A stretch of DNA of 64,000 nucleotides from Paraclostridium tenue (GCF_015668515.1 NZ_JADPFO010000004.1:62001-126000); one strand, 5' to 3'; counted from the stretch's first letter, positions 15,171 through 24,705 are shown. The notes: generated by a model not told the origin, from the letters alone. Made by a program: numbers and translations.

Positions 15171-16563
15171 ATGCTTTTGCTAATTTTGGAGCTGCATGAA
15201 CACATTCTCCATGAACATCATGAAGTGCTTCCATTATCCCTTCTGATAATGTAGGATGTGCATGTATTACATCTCCAACTTGTTCTACTGTTAATCCTAA
15301 ATGTACTGCTAAAGATAATTCTGTTAATAAGTCTGTCGCGTGAGGTCCTACTATAGATGCGCCTATTACTTTGTCTTCTTGATCTGCTAATATTTTTATG
15401 AATCCTTGGAAGTGTCCTATTGCTTGAGCTTTTCCTAATGCTCTAAAATCGAATTGTCCTACTTTGTATGTTATATCTTGTTGTTGAAGCTCTTTTTCGG
15501 TTTTCCCTACTCCTGCAACTTCTGGTTCAGTATATACACATCTTGGAACTGCTTTATAATTTACAGTTTTTGAATTGCCACAGACAGCATTTTGTGCTGC
15601 TATTAATCCTTCTTTAGATGCTACATGTGCTAAAAATGGTGTATTTATTAAATCTCCTATTGCATATATACCTTCAATATTTGTTTCTAAATTTTCGTTT
15701 ACTACTATTTTACCTCTTTCTAATGTGATTCCTATATCTTCTACCCCTGAATTATCTAAATAAAGTTTTCTGCCTATAGATAATAACGCCTTTTCAGCTT
15801 TAATTTGCTTTCCATTGGATAGAGTTGCTACTACTTCATCGTCAACTATTTCACATTTTTCGATTCTAATACCTGTCATTACCTTAATTTTATCTTTTTT
15901 AAATTGTCTTTGCAACTGTTTAGCCACATCTTTATCTTCAAGTGGAAGCAACTGATCAAACATCTCAACTATAGTAACTTCAGTTCCTAAAGTTTTAAAG
16001 AATTGACCAAATTCACATCCAATAACTCCTCCACCAACTATCAATAAAGACTTCGGAACTTCTTTTAAGTTTAATGCCTCATCACTTGTTATTATAGTCT
16101 CTCCATCATAAGGAAACATCGGTAATATAACAGGTTGAGATCCATTTGCTAATATTATTTTATCAGCTTCTATCACCTCTATAGTACCATCTTCTTTTTT
16201 TACTTCTATTTTATTTTTATCTATTAATTTACCAAATCCATTAACTAATTTTATACCTCTTTTATCAAATAAAAATTCAATTCCATTAATTAATTGATTT
16301 ACTATTTTATTTTTTCTTCCCATTATACTTTCAAAATCTGCTTCAATATTTCCATCTATACTTATTCCAAAATCTTTAGCTTCTTTTATAGACGTAATTA
16401 ATGATGAAGATGCTAATAATGCTTTTGTTGGGATACATCCTACATTTAAGCAAGTTCCCCCAACTCTTCTTTTTTCTATAACTGTAACATCAGCTCCAAG
16501 CATAGCAGCTTTTATAGCAGCTACATATCCACCTGGACCTCCTCCAATTACTGCTACTTTCAT
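15169..16563 (-). CDS. lpdA: Dihydrolipoyl dehydrogenase
   Basis: A 464-residue flavoprotein disulfide reductase. It has FAD binding VIGGGPGGY, the redox-active disulfide GGTCLNVGCIPTK near residue 37, NAD binding IVGGGVIGCEFGQF, a second FAD motif YAIGD, and the active-site HAHPTLSE near the C-terminus. It reoxidises the dihydrolipoyl arm of GcvH with NAD. There is no fused lipoyl domain. Its place between metF and the acs genes, with gcvH at the operon end, suggests exchange between glycine and methylene-THF, or lipoamide-linked electron flow. It has an ATTAGGGGGATTG ribosome binding site. Confidence 0.96.
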   Translation of the reverse strand: MKVAVIGGGPGGYVAAIKAAMLGADVTVIEKRRVGGTCLNVGCIPTKALLASSSLITSIKEAKDFGISIDGNIEADFESIMGRKNKIVNQLINGIEFLFDKRGIKLVNGFGKLIDKNKIEVKKEDGTIEVIEADKIILANGSQPVILPMFPYDGETIITSDEALNLKEVPKSLLIVGGGVIGCEFGQFFKTLGTEVTIVEMFDQLLPLEDKDVAKQLQRQFKKDKIKVMTGIRIEKCEIVDDEVVATLSNGKQIKAEKALLSIGRKLYLDNSGVEDIGITLERGKIVVNENLETNIEGIYAIGDLINTPFLAHVASKEGLIAAQNAVCGNSKTVNYKAVPRCVYTEPEVAGVGKTEKELQQQDITYKVGQFDFRALGKAQAIGHFQGFIKILADQEDKVIGASIVGPHATDLLTELSLAVHLGLTVEQVGDVIHAHPTLSEGIMEALHDVHGECVHAAPKLAKA

Positions 16564-16586
16564 TTAACAATCCCCCTAATATAAAT

Positions 16587-17468
16587 TTATATATTTGCCG
16601 CGTCTAAAATAGCTGGTACATTTTCTTCTGCTCCTATAGCCATTATATGAACTCCATCACATAAATCTTCATTTCTTAATTGTTGTATTAGCTCCCCTGC
16701 TATTTTTATTCCTTCACTTACCCAATTTTCTTTACCTACAGATCTTAATCTTTCTATAAGTTCATCTGGAACATATATACCCGGAACATTTGCATTCATA
16801 AATTTAGCCATTCCTGGAGACTTTAAAGGTATTATTCCAGCTAAAACTTTTGTATTCATATCTTTAGTATGCTTTCTAAATTCTCTCATAGTATCTATAT
16901 CATACACAGCTTGAGTTTGGAAAAACTTAGCTCCTGCGTTTATTTTCTTTTTCATTTTTAATAATTGAATTTCAATAGGTGTGTATCTAGGTGTTACTGA
17001 TGCTCCCAAGTAAAAATTTGGTGCTCCTTTTAATTGATTACCTACCATATCTGTTCCTTGTGAAAGTTTTTGTGCTGTTTTTAATATTCCAACACAATCT
17101 AGGTCAAATACAGGTTTGGCTTGAGGATGATCTCCTACTATGGTGTGGTCTCCTGTTAATGCTAGCATATTTGTAATTCCAAATACTCCAGCAGATAATA
17201 ATTCTCCTTGTATTGCAATTCTATTTCTATCTCTTCCAGTTACTTGAAGTACTGGTTCTAATCCTTCATCTTTTAATAACTTACATGTAGTAAGCGAAGT
17301 CGTTCTCATTACTGCAGATTGAAAATCTGTTACATTTACTGCATGAACTCTTCCTTTAACAGCTTTAGCACATTCTATTAAGTGTGATAAATCTGTTCCC
17401 TTTGGAGGAGCCATTTCAGCAGTTACTGCAAACTTACCATTTTCTAAAGCTTCTTTTAATAAGCTCAT
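16587..17468 (-). CDS. metF: Methylenetetrahydrofolate reductase, large subunit (MetF)
   Basis: A 293-residue TIM-barrel MTHFR (FAVTAEMAPPKGTD, LTGDHTIVGDHPQAKPVFDLD, FFQTQAVYD, GIIPLKS). It reduces methylene-THF to methyl-THF, the last step of the methyl branch. It follows metV by 32 bp, the usual acetogen pairing in which MetV is the small iron-sulfur subunit. No RnfC2-like subunit is present, so the electron donor is not visible from this window. Confidence 0.95.
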   Translation of the reverse strand: MSLLKEALENGKFAVTAEMAPPKGTDLSHLIECAKAVKGRVHAVNVTDFQSAVMRTTSLTTCKLLKDEGLEPVLQVTGRDRNRIAIQGELLSAGVFGITNMLALTGDHTIVGDHPQAKPVFDLDCVGILKTAQKLSQGTDMVGNQLKGAPNFYLGASVTPRYTPIEIQLLKMKKKINAGAKFFQTQAVYDIDTMREFRKHTKDMNTKVLAGIIPLKSPGMAKFMNANVPGIYVPDELIERLRSVGKENWVSEGIKIAGELIQQLRNEDLCDGVHIMAIGAEENVPAILDAANI

Positions 17469-17500
17469 TTTTTATCCCCCTTTAACCTTTAAAAAACTAA

Positions 17501-18172
17501 TTAAGCATTGGCCATAGATTCTTTTTTCTTTAAGCTTAGACTTCTAGGATTGCATGCTTTAGAGTAATCTTTAGGCTCTTTTATATCTAATAGATTATCT
17601 AACTGATTTATAGATTTTAATCTATTGTATATAAGTACCCAAGCACAGTCATTTTCAGGGTCTACTTCGCATTTTCCATCTCTTGCTCCGCCACAAGCTC
17701 CATTTAATAATCCTTTAGCACACATAGTTACTGGACAAATTCCTCCAGTCCATCCAAGTTCACATTCTCCACATGCTTTACATGCTTCTTCAAACTCACC
17801 AACTCTTTTAACTTCACCTATAAATAAAGTATTATTAGCTGGATATACTGGTTTATCTTTTAAGTTTTTAACTATAGTTTGCGTTCCATCTCCACACGCT
17901 AAAGAAAGTATGGCATCAGCTTCTTTTATTTCTGATTTTAGTGATTTTAAATCTTTTTTAGATTTTAAAAGATTACATGCAGGGTCTAACATTTGATATC
18001 CTAAAATTTCTTTTCCTTCAGATTCTAATCTTTCTTTCATTTTTAAAACTTCTTCTTCTCCACCACTTTTACACGTAGCTGCACATTGGTTACATCCAAC
18101 TAACACTATTTTATTAGCATTTTTTATATAACCTAATATCTCTTCAAATGGCTTATTTTCAGAAATTATCAT
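17501..18172 (-). CDS. metV: Methylenetetrahydrofolate reductase C-terminal/zinc-finger partner (MetV)
   Basis: A 223-residue cysteine-rich protein. The N-terminal VGCNQCAATCKSGGEEEV and the C-terminal cluster CKACGECELGWTGGICPVTMCAKGL with later CGGARDGKCEVDPENDCAW match the MTHFR_C / MetV family, which carries zinc and iron-sulfur centres and contacts MetF. Likely an electron-transfer subunit. It is placed between folD and metF with a CAAGGGGGAAT ribosome binding site. Confidence 0.92.
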   Translation of the reverse strand: MIISENKPFEEILGYIKNANKIVLVGCNQCAATCKSGGEEEVLKMKERLESEGKEILGYQMLDPACNLLKSKKDLKSLKSEIKEADAILSLACGDGTQTIVKNLKDKPVYPANNTLFIGEVKRVGEFEEACKACGECELGWTGGICPVTMCAKGLLNGACGGARDGKCEVDPENDCAWVLIYNRLKSINQLDNLLDIKEPKDYSKACNPRSLSLKKKESMANA

Positions 18173-18198
18173 CTCTATTCCCCCTTGAAAATCTCCAT

Positions 18199-19071
18199 TT
18201 ATTTATTATTTTGTAATTTACAAGCTTTAACTACATGACTAGCTAATATAGAAGTTGTAACTGATCCAACTCCTCCTGGAACTGGAGTTATCATAGAAAC
18301 TTTATCTAAAACATTGTTAGTATCTACATCTCCACATAAATTGCCTTGATCGTCTACATTTATACCTACATCTATTACTATGGCTCCATCTTTTATATAT
18401 TCTTCTTTTACCATATTAGCTTTACCAACTGCTGCTACAAGTATATCTGCATTTGATGTTATCTCTGGCAAGTTTTTAGTTCTTGAATGACATATAGTTA
18501 CAGTAGCATTTTCATTTAATAAAAGCATAGATACAGGTTTTCCAACTACCATAGATCTACCTAATACTACTATGTTTGCACCTGATAAATCTACGTCATA
18601 ATATTTTAATATTTCTACTACTGCAGTAGGTGTACATGGAGGATATCCACTTTTATCATTTTCTAATATCTTAGATATGTTTATAGGATTAAAACAGTCT
18701 ATATCTTTATTAGGATCTATCTCATATTTTATTACATCTTCATTTAGATGTTTAGGAAGTGGTCTGAAAGTCAATATTCCATTAACTTTTTCGTCTTCAT
18801 TTAACTTATGTACTGCTTTTATATATTCTTCCTGAGTTATATTTTCTTCTAACTCTATTACTTCAGTTTCTATGCCTATAGTTTGGCATCTTTTAAGTGC
18901 TCCTCTTTCGTAAGCTAAATCATCTGGTCTAGCACCTACTCTGACTATAGCTAATTTAGGTATTATACCTTCCTTAGATAAGTCATTAACTTCTTTTATT
19001 AAATTTTCGCTTATTTTGTCTGCGACAGGTTTACCTTTTATTATTTGTCCTTTAGTTGTTATATTGCTCAT
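18199..19071 (-). CDS. folD: Bifunctional methylene-THF dehydrogenase/methenyl-THF cyclohydrolase
   Basis: A 290-residue FolD with the substrate motif at FRPLPKHLNED, NAD(P)-binding GRSMVVGKPVSMLLL near residue 167, and PVPGGVGSVTTSIL near residue 263. It oxidises or reduces methylene-THF and can also hydrolyse methenyl-THF. A separate cyclohydrolase (fchA) precedes it, so in this cluster it probably acts mainly as the dehydrogenase. Ribosome binding site ATAGGGGGCC. Confidence 0.95.
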   Translation of the reverse strand: MSNITTKGQIIKGKPVADKISENLIKEVNDLSKEGIIPKLAIVRVGARPDDLAYERGALKRCQTIGIETEVIELEENITQEEYIKAVHKLNEDEKVNGILTFRPLPKHLNEDVIKYEIDPNKDIDCFNPINISKILENDKSGYPPCTPTAVVEILKYYDVDLSGANIVVLGRSMVVGKPVSMLLLNENATVTICHSRTKNLPEITSNADILVAAVGKANMVKEEYIKDGAIVIDVGINVDDQGNLCGDVDTNNVLDKVSMITPVPGGVGSVTTSILASHVVKACKLQNNK

Positions 19072-19121
19072 TTAATCTGGCCCCCTATATCTTAAAAATT
19101 AAATAAATTATAGTATGAGTC

Positions 19122-19754
19122 TTATTTGTTTAGTTCATTTTCTACTTTCTTGTAAACTTCATCACAAATTCTAACTCCATTTTCAACAAGATTATTAACT
19201 TCATCTCTTACACTTTTTACATATTCTTCATCTTTGATTGAATTTATATTTATAATAACATTTAGTTGTCCACTAAGTATTGCCGCTCTTAGACATTGAA
19301 CTCCAACTCCAACATCACTTATTGCAAGTCTTGATCCTTTATCTACTAAATCTTCATGTAATTTAATAGCTTCATAGCATACTTTTACTATTTTTATTGG
19401 AACTTCACATGCCTTTTTTAATGCACTTTCCATAGTATCTGCTTTTATTTTCTTTTCTTCTTCCGTAGAATTTGGAAGCCCGTATGCTTTTGATAATGGA
19501 AGGAAGCATTCTGCATCTTCATCTATCATATTTATTAAATCTTTTTCTAATTCTCTTGCTTTTTCTAATATAGCTTTTACATTTTCTTCATATTCAGCAT
19601 ATTTTTTCTTTCCTATAGTTAAATTACACACCATACTTCCTAGAGCAATACCTATCGCCCCAGTTAAAGCTGCTGCTCCACCTCCGCCAGGAACTGCTGA
19701 TTTTGAAGCTAACACATCAACAAAATCTACACATGTTTTTTCCGATATTCTCAT
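19122..19754 (-). CDS. fchA: Methenyltetrahydrofolate cyclohydrolase (FchA/FtcD cyclodeaminase family)
   Basis: The ATG at 19754 is chosen because GGAGG lies 7 bases before it; an ATG six codons upstream (19772) would put that site inside the gene. The 210-residue product has the cyclodeaminase/cyclohydrolase core VPGGGGAAALTGAIGIALGSMVCNLT and a helical remainder (ISDVGVGVQCLRAAI). It interconverts formyl-THF and methenyl-THF in the methyl branch. It lies between fhs and folD but is separated from fhs by a 112-nt palindrome. Confidence 0.93.
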   Translation of the reverse strand: MRISEKTCVDFVDVLASKSAVPGGGGAAALTGAIGIALGSMVCNLTIGKKKYAEYEENVKAILEKARELEKDLINMIDEDAECFLPLSKAYGLPNSTEEEKKIKADTMESALKKACEVPIKIVKVCYEAIKLHEDLVDKGSRLAISDVGVGVQCLRAAILSGQLNVIININSIKDEEYVKSVRDEVNNLVENGVRICDEVYKKVENELNK

Positions 19755-19804
19755 TTTCTTTCCTCCATACATAATACCTTATGTTTATTCTATTATATTT
19801 TATT

Positions 19805-19916
19805 AATCGGAAGTAGCGAAATTGTAATTGTAGTTGTCGACGTAGCACTTAAAGTACATCTTTTTAGTACTTTGTGCGAAGAAGAAAACTACAATTACAA
19901 CGAGCGACCCCCGATT
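19805..19916 (-). repeat. Long imperfect palindrome between fhs and fchA
   Basis: Nested arms pair as AATCGG/CCGATT (19805-19810 / 19911-19916), an internal loop of about 10 nt on each side, TTGTAATTGTAGTT/AACTACAATTACAA (14 bp), a second internal loop, GCAC/GTGC, a 2-base bulge, and AAAGTAC/GTACTTT around a 9-base loop. The GC content of the internal loops (AGTAGCG, CGAGCGACCCCC) is unlike the surrounding DNA. It would be transcribed within the operon as a roughly 112-nt hairpin. It has no T-run. It may be a miniature inverted-repeat element, an RNA processing site or a regulatory RNA; class not recognised. Confidence 0.7.
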
Positions 19917-19927
19917 GTTTAATTATA

Positions 19928-21607
19928 TTAGAATAAACCTGATATTACACCATTTTCATCAACATCTATTCTTTCTGCTGCTGGAACTTTTGGAAGCCCT
20001 GGCATTTTCATTATATCTCCAGTAAGAGCAACTATAAATCCAGCACCTGCTGAAACAGTCAATTGTCTTACAGTTATTCTAAATCCAGTAGGTCTACCCA
20101 ACTTAGTTTGATCATCAGTTAAAGAATATTGAGTTTTAGCCATACATATTGGTAATTTGCTAAATCCTAATTTTTCTAAGTTTTGTATTTCTTTTTCAGC
20201 CGCTTGAGTAAAATCAACTCCATCAGCTCCATATATTTTCTTAGCTATAGCTTCAATTTTCTCTTTTATAGATAAATCATCTTCATAACAGAATTTAAAA
20301 TTATTTTCTTCTTCATCTATTAATCTCATAACTTCTTTTGCTACTTCAATTCCACCTTCTCCACCTTTAGCCCATACTTCAGAAAGTGTAACATTAACGC
20401 CTAATTCCTTACATTTTTCTTCAACTAATTTAAGTTCAGCTTCAGTATCAAGAGGGAATCTGTTTATAGCAACAACTGCTGGAAGTCCGTATACCTTAGT
20501 TATATTTTCAACATGTTTTAAAAGATTTGGAATTCCAGCCTCTAAAGCTCCTAAATTTTCTTCATTTAATTGATCTTTAGATACTCCACCATTATATTTT
20601 AACGCTCTAACAGTAGCTACAATTATTACTGCATCTGGCTTTAAATCTGCCATTCTACATTTGATATCTAAGAATTTTTCAGCTCCTAAATCCGCTCCAA
20701 ATCCTGCCTCTGTTATTACATAATCAGCAAAATGCATTGCCATTTTTGTAGCTATTACAGAGTTACATCCATGAGCTATATTTGCAAATGGTCCTCCATG
20801 AACGAAAGAAGGAGTACCTTCTAATGTTTGAACTAAGTTTGGTTTTAATGCATCCTTAAGTAAAGCTGCCATTGCTCCGTTAGCTTTTAAATCTCTAGCT
20901 GTAACAGGATCTCCATTATATGTGTAACCAACTATTATATTTCCTAGTCTTTCTTTTAAATCTATTATGTCATTAGCTAAACAAAATGCAGCCATTATTT
21001 CAGATGCAACTGTTATATCAAATCCATCTTCTCTAGGAACTCCATGTGCTTTTCCTCCTAATCCATCAGTTATATTTCTTAACTGTCTATCATTCATATC
21101 AACACATCTTCTCCAAGTTATTCTTCTTGGATCAATCCCTAAATTATTACCTTGGTGTATATGATTATCAAGCATAGCTGCTAATAAGTTATTCGCAGCA
21201 CCTATAGCATGAAAATCTCCAGTAAAGTGTAGATTTATATCTTCCATAGGTATAACTTGAGCATAGCCTCCACCAGCAGCTCCACCTTTTACACCAAATA
21301 CAGGACCTAAAGATGGTTCTCTTAATGCAACTAATACATTCTTATCTAATTTAGCAAATGCATCAGCTACACCTATTGTAGTAGTAGTTTTACCTTCTCC
21401 TGCTGGAGTTGGATTTATAGCTGTTGTTAATATTAACTTAGCTTTTTTCTTTTTATTATCTTTTTTTAGTAAGTTATAATCAACTTTTGCTTTATATTTT
21501 CCGTAAAGTTCTACTTCATCATCACTTAATCCTAATTTTTTAGCTATTTCTCTTATATCTTGTGGTTTAGCTTCTTGTGCAATTTCTATATCTGATTTAA
21601 ATCCCAT
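19928..21607 (-). CDS. fhs: Formate-tetrahydrofolate ligase
   Basis: The start is set at the ATG 21607, eight bases after AGGAG; a GTG at 21625 lies upstream of that site. The 559-residue length equals the family norm (about 556-560). Motifs include the P-loop [14 protein letters not shown] near residue 65, [35 protein letters not shown], and the C-terminal [18 protein letters not shown]. It makes 10-formyl-THF from formate, ATP and THF, the entry of the methyl branch. No formate dehydrogenase is encoded in this window, so formate must come from elsewhere. Confidence 0.98.
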   Translation of the reverse strand: MGFKSDIEIAQEAKPQDIREIAKKLGLSDDEVELYGKYKAKVDYNLLKKDNKKKKAKLILTTAINPTPAGEGKTTTTIGVADAFAKLDKNVLVALREPSLGPVFGVKGGAAGGGYAQVIPMEDINLHFTGDFHAIGAANNLLAAMLDNHIHQGNNLGIDPRRITWRRCVDMNDRQLRNITDGLGGKAHGVPREDGFDITVASEIMAAFCLANDIIDLKERLGNIIVGYTYNGDPVTARDLKANGAMAALLKDALKPNLVQTLEGTPSFVHGGPFANIAHGCNSVIATKMAMHFADYVITEAGFGADLGAEKFLDIKCRMADLKPDAVIIVATVRALKYNGGVSKDQLNEENLGALEAGIPNLLKHVENITKVYGLPAVVAINRFPLDTEAELKLVEEKCKELGVNVTLSEVWAKGGEGGIEVAKEVMRLIDEEENNFKFCYEDDLSIKEKIEAIAKKIYGADGVDFTQAAEKEIQNLEKLGFSKLPICMAKTQYSLTDDQTKLGRPTGFRITVRQLTVSAGAGFIVALTGDIMKMPGLPKVPAAERIDVDENGVISGLF

Positions 21608-21656
21608 AACTAAATCTCCTCTCACTTTACATTATTATATCTATTATACTAATATA

Positions 21657-22430
21657 CTAACAATTCGTCATTAATCTATTTTTTATTTCATCTATCTGTA
21701 TTTTAGTATCTATACTTACATCATATGGAGATTTACTTGCTCTATCCGAGTCTATAACGTCTTGATTGTAGTAAACAAAGCCTAGTAATTCTCCATCTTG
21801 TAAATTACTAGTTATAAATTCTTCATCTGATTTATTTCTTACTTTATTCCCTACTACGAAGACTTGTTTAACCCCTATGTCAGTTCCTAATTTTTTAACT
21901 TTTCTATAAGTTTGTAAACTTCTTTCCCCTGGCTCTACAACAACTATAAAAGCATCTACACCTTGTGCAGTCCCCCTACCTAAATGTTCTATACCAGCTT
22001 CCATATCCATTATTACAACATCTTTATTTTGCAAAATCAGGTGAGAACATAGTCTTTTTAAAAGTACATGTTCAGGACATACGCATCCACTGCCACCTGA
22101 ATCTACTGTTCCTAAAGTTAAAAGTCTTACCCCATTGTATTCCTTGCAAAAACTATCAGGTATATCATCTACTTTAGGATTTAGTTTAAACATTTTATTA
22201 AAAGTTCCACTCTCAGCTGCGGTTCTTTCATTAACTAAATTTTTCATTTCTGATATAGGAACTATCGATTCATAAACTTCTTTTGGAAATCCCAAAGCTA
22301 AACCTAAATTAGCATCAGGATCTGCATCCACAGCTACTACTCTATAACCATCATCTGCAAACATTCTTGACAACATAGATGAAAAAGTTGTCTTTCCTAC
22401 TCCACCTTTACCTGTTATTGCTATTTTCAT
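21657..22430 (-). CDS. cooC: CO dehydrogenase maturation ATPase CooC
   Basis: A 257-residue CooC with Walker A GKGGVGKTT at residues 7-15, Switch I region DADPDANLGLALG, and the metal-binding CxC in GSGCVCPEHVLL near residue 114. It dimerises around the cysteines and inserts nickel into the C-cluster of CooS in an ATP-dependent step. It follows cooS (182 bp) and precedes fhs (49 bp), supporting a cooS-directed role distinct from that of the paralogue at 14355. Confidence 0.93.
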   Translation of the reverse strand: MKIAITGKGGVGKTTFSSMLSRMFADDGYRVVAVDADPDANLGLALGFPKEVYESIVPISEMKNLVNERTAAESGTFNKMFKLNPKVDDIPDSFCKEYNGVRLLTLGTVDSGGSGCVCPEHVLLKRLCSHLILQNKDVVIMDMEAGIEHLGRGTAQGVDAFIVVVEPGERSLQTYRKVKKLGTDIGVKQVFVVGNKVRNKSDEEFITSNLQDGELLGFVYYNQDVIDSDRASKSPYDVSIDTKIQIDEIKNRLMTNC

Positions 22431-22612
22431 ATTCTACCCCTTTTGTTTATCTCAACTTAATTTAAGTTTATATTTTTCATCTTCTAGTTTTAATTTATAA
22501 TTAGTTATGATTGCATGAAAAATAAACTATAGCTAGCTTTCATAAACTAATTAATTTTACATACTATCTTTTCAAAGTAGTACTCCTAGTTTTATATATT
22601 ATTAAGTTATTT

Positions 22613-24541
22613 TTAAGCTTCTGCTAGCGCTGCTTTTTTCTCAGCGTTTTTTTGTGCAACTAATTCTTCAAAATGTACACGTTTTTTCTCTATATCATTT
22701 ATTATCATTTGAGCTAATTCTTCTGGATTTTCGTTAACTTTAAATGTTGCTCCCATACTATCTTGTAATGTTTGTGTTAATATTTCTACAGTTTTTGATG
22801 ATCCACCTATAGGAGGCATTATACCTAAGTAAGTGTCTATACCAGAACCTACAACATAAGTTCCTATTGCAACAGCTTTCTCAGACATCCATTCTGGAGC
22901 TACCCCAGCTACTGGTATATCACACATATCCATATCTAGATATTTAGCAACCTCTGAAACAACACTTAATATTCTACTACAGTCAACACAAGAACCTAAG
23001 TGTATAACTGGCGGTATATCAACTAATTCACAAACTGTAGCAAGACCTTTACTTGCCATGCTTTTTGCTTCTTTATTTAATAATCCAAATTTACCTGCAG
23101 CTGAAGCTCCACATCCAGTTGTTACAACTAAGATATCATTTTTAATCAACTCTTTCATTATAGTTACATGAGCTTTATTTGATACACTTCTTGCATTATT
23201 ACATCCAACTACTCCTACTACCCCTCTTAATACTCCTGATTTTAAACAGTCAACTAATGGTTTAACTGTTCCTGTTTCATCTATTTGAGAGTTTACAACT
23301 CTATCTAGTTGACCTATTATAGCTTGCTCACTAAATCCAACTGTTGTACTTGATTTTAGCTGAGGTATATGAACTTTTTCTTTATCTCTATTTTTAAAGT
23401 TAAGTATAGCTTCTCTTACTATTTTTTTAGCATCATTTAATGCTGTCTCTTCATTAAATTCTATATATGTTGATCCTGATATCTTAGCTTTTGGTGATGT
23501 TGTTATGAATTTTGTATGGTAGCACTCAGAAACTTTAGCTAATGCTGGGAATATACATTGAACATCAACTATCATAGCTTCAACCGCTCCTGTTATTATA
23601 GCTAATTCTTGTTGATGGAAATCCCCTGCTGTTCTAACACCATGTCTCATAGTTACTTCATTACCAGTACAACACATTCCTGCTAAGTTTATACCTTCTG
23701 CTCCCACTTCTTTAGCTAATGCCACAAGTTCTGGATCTTCAGATGCCAATACTATCATTTCTGATAATGAAGGTTCATGACCATGTAATATTATATTTAC
23801 TTTATTATCTTCTAATACTCCTAGATTTGCTTCTGATTGTCTTACTGTTGGTGTGCCAAATAGAATATCACTAAATATAGTTCCTATCATAGAACCTCCC
23901 CATCCATCTGCTAATGAAGTTCTTAATGATAAGTTAATTAAACTATCTATATCAGCTGTACATCCCATATGAGTTGAATGCATTATTGTTACTATTTCTC
24001 TATCTATAGATCTTGGCTCTATATTATGTTTTTTCCATAAATCTTGTCTTTGATACGGAGCATGACTTAAAAACTTTAATGTACCATGAGGTTTACCAAA
24101 TTCCATTAAAGCTATATCTGCAACTTCATGCGCTATATCATATATATCTCTATCTTCTGTTTCTACTCCCCATTCTTTTGCTAAATTTTTCAACTTAGCT
24201 TCATCTTTTATAGTATAGTTTCCATCTCTACTAGCTATAGCCATCGTATGTACTATACCTCTAGCATGGTCTGAGTGAGCTGCAGTTCCTGCTGCAACCA
24301 TTCTAGCAAAGTTTCTACCTACTATAACATGTTCATCAGCCCCACATAAGCCTAGTGGCGTTTTAGGAGTTATTCTACAAGGTCCTGCTGCACATATTCT
24401 ACAGCATACTCCCTGTAACCCAAATCCACATTGAGCTTTCATAGCAGCTTTCCTGTCATACATAGTTTCTACACCATCTCTTTCAGCCTTTTCTATAAGT
24501 TCTTGGCTGTTTAAATCGATAGTTAACATCTTTTTCTCCAT
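22613..24541 (-). CDS. cooS: Ni-containing carbon monoxide dehydrogenase catalytic subunit
   Basis: A 642-residue CODH. The N-terminal cysteine set CGFGLQGVCCRICAAGPC...GLCG (residues about 34-68) holds the D and B clusters, LHGHEPSLSE supplies the C-cluster histidine region, and MCCTGNE, GVVGCNNARS, TTGCGASAAGKFG and HLGSCVDCSR supply the other C-cluster ligands. It reduces CO2 to CO (or oxidises CO) with ferredoxin. It is the first gene of the Wood-Ljungdahl group, downstream of a candidate operator-overlapped promoter at 24634-24684. Confidence 0.98.
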   Translation of the reverse strand: MEKKMLTIDLNSQELIEKAERDGVETMYDRKAAMKAQCGFGLQGVCCRICAAGPCRITPKTPLGLCGADEHVIVGRNFARMVAAGTAAHSDHARGIVHTMAIASRDGNYTIKDEAKLKNLAKEWGVETEDRDIYDIAHEVADIALMEFGKPHGTLKFLSHAPYQRQDLWKKHNIEPRSIDREIVTIMHSTHMGCTADIDSLINLSLRTSLADGWGGSMIGTIFSDILFGTPTVRQSEANLGVLEDNKVNIILHGHEPSLSEMIVLASEDPELVALAKEVGAEGINLAGMCCTGNEVTMRHGVRTAGDFHQQELAIITGAVEAMIVDVQCIFPALAKVSECYHTKFITTSPKAKISGSTYIEFNEETALNDAKKIVREAILNFKNRDKEKVHIPQLKSSTTVGFSEQAIIGQLDRVVNSQIDETGTVKPLVDCLKSGVLRGVVGVVGCNNARSVSNKAHVTIMKELIKNDILVVTTGCGASAAGKFGLLNKEAKSMASKGLATVCELVDIPPVIHLGSCVDCSRILSVVSEVAKYLDMDMCDIPVAGVAPEWMSEKAVAIGTYVVGSGIDTYLGIMPPIGGSSKTVEILTQTLQDSMGATFKVNENPEELAQMIINDIEKKRVHFEELVAQKNAEKKAALAEA

Positions 24542-24633
24542 ACTTCTATCCCCTTTTTTATAAAATTTTTAATAGAGCTAAGTATGTTGTCATATATGAG
24601 CTTCGTATATTTCTACATCTAAAATAATGTTAT

Positions 24634-24684
24634 TTACCTAAATTATAACAACAATATCTTTTACTTTCACTATAATTTAGGTAA
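24634..24684 (-). promoter_or_regulatory. Inverted repeat with embedded candidate cooS promoter
   Basis: TTACCTAAATTATA (24634-24647) and its exact complement TATAATTTAGGTAA (24671-24684) are separated by 23 bp. On the minus strand, the downstream arm contains TATAAT (24647-24642), and GTGAAA (24670-24665) lies 17 bp before it as a weak -35. It may be the cooS promoter with an operator, or a terminator for the upstream ptb gene; the T-run expected after a minus-strand terminator is poor. Confidence 0.5.
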
Positions 24685-24705
24685 TTTTTTAACAAGTATT
24701 ATATA

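Noticed and set aside
19805-19916. A tetrahydrofolate riboswitch between fhs and fchA
   Set aside because: The position is tempting, but the conserved THF aptamer segments are absent and the element is an almost simple nested hairpin.
22431-22612. A promoter or regulatory RNA between cooS and cooC
   Set aside because: The 182-bp gap is AT-rich with no convincing -35/-10 pair, terminator or conserved motif; it may simply be a spacer.
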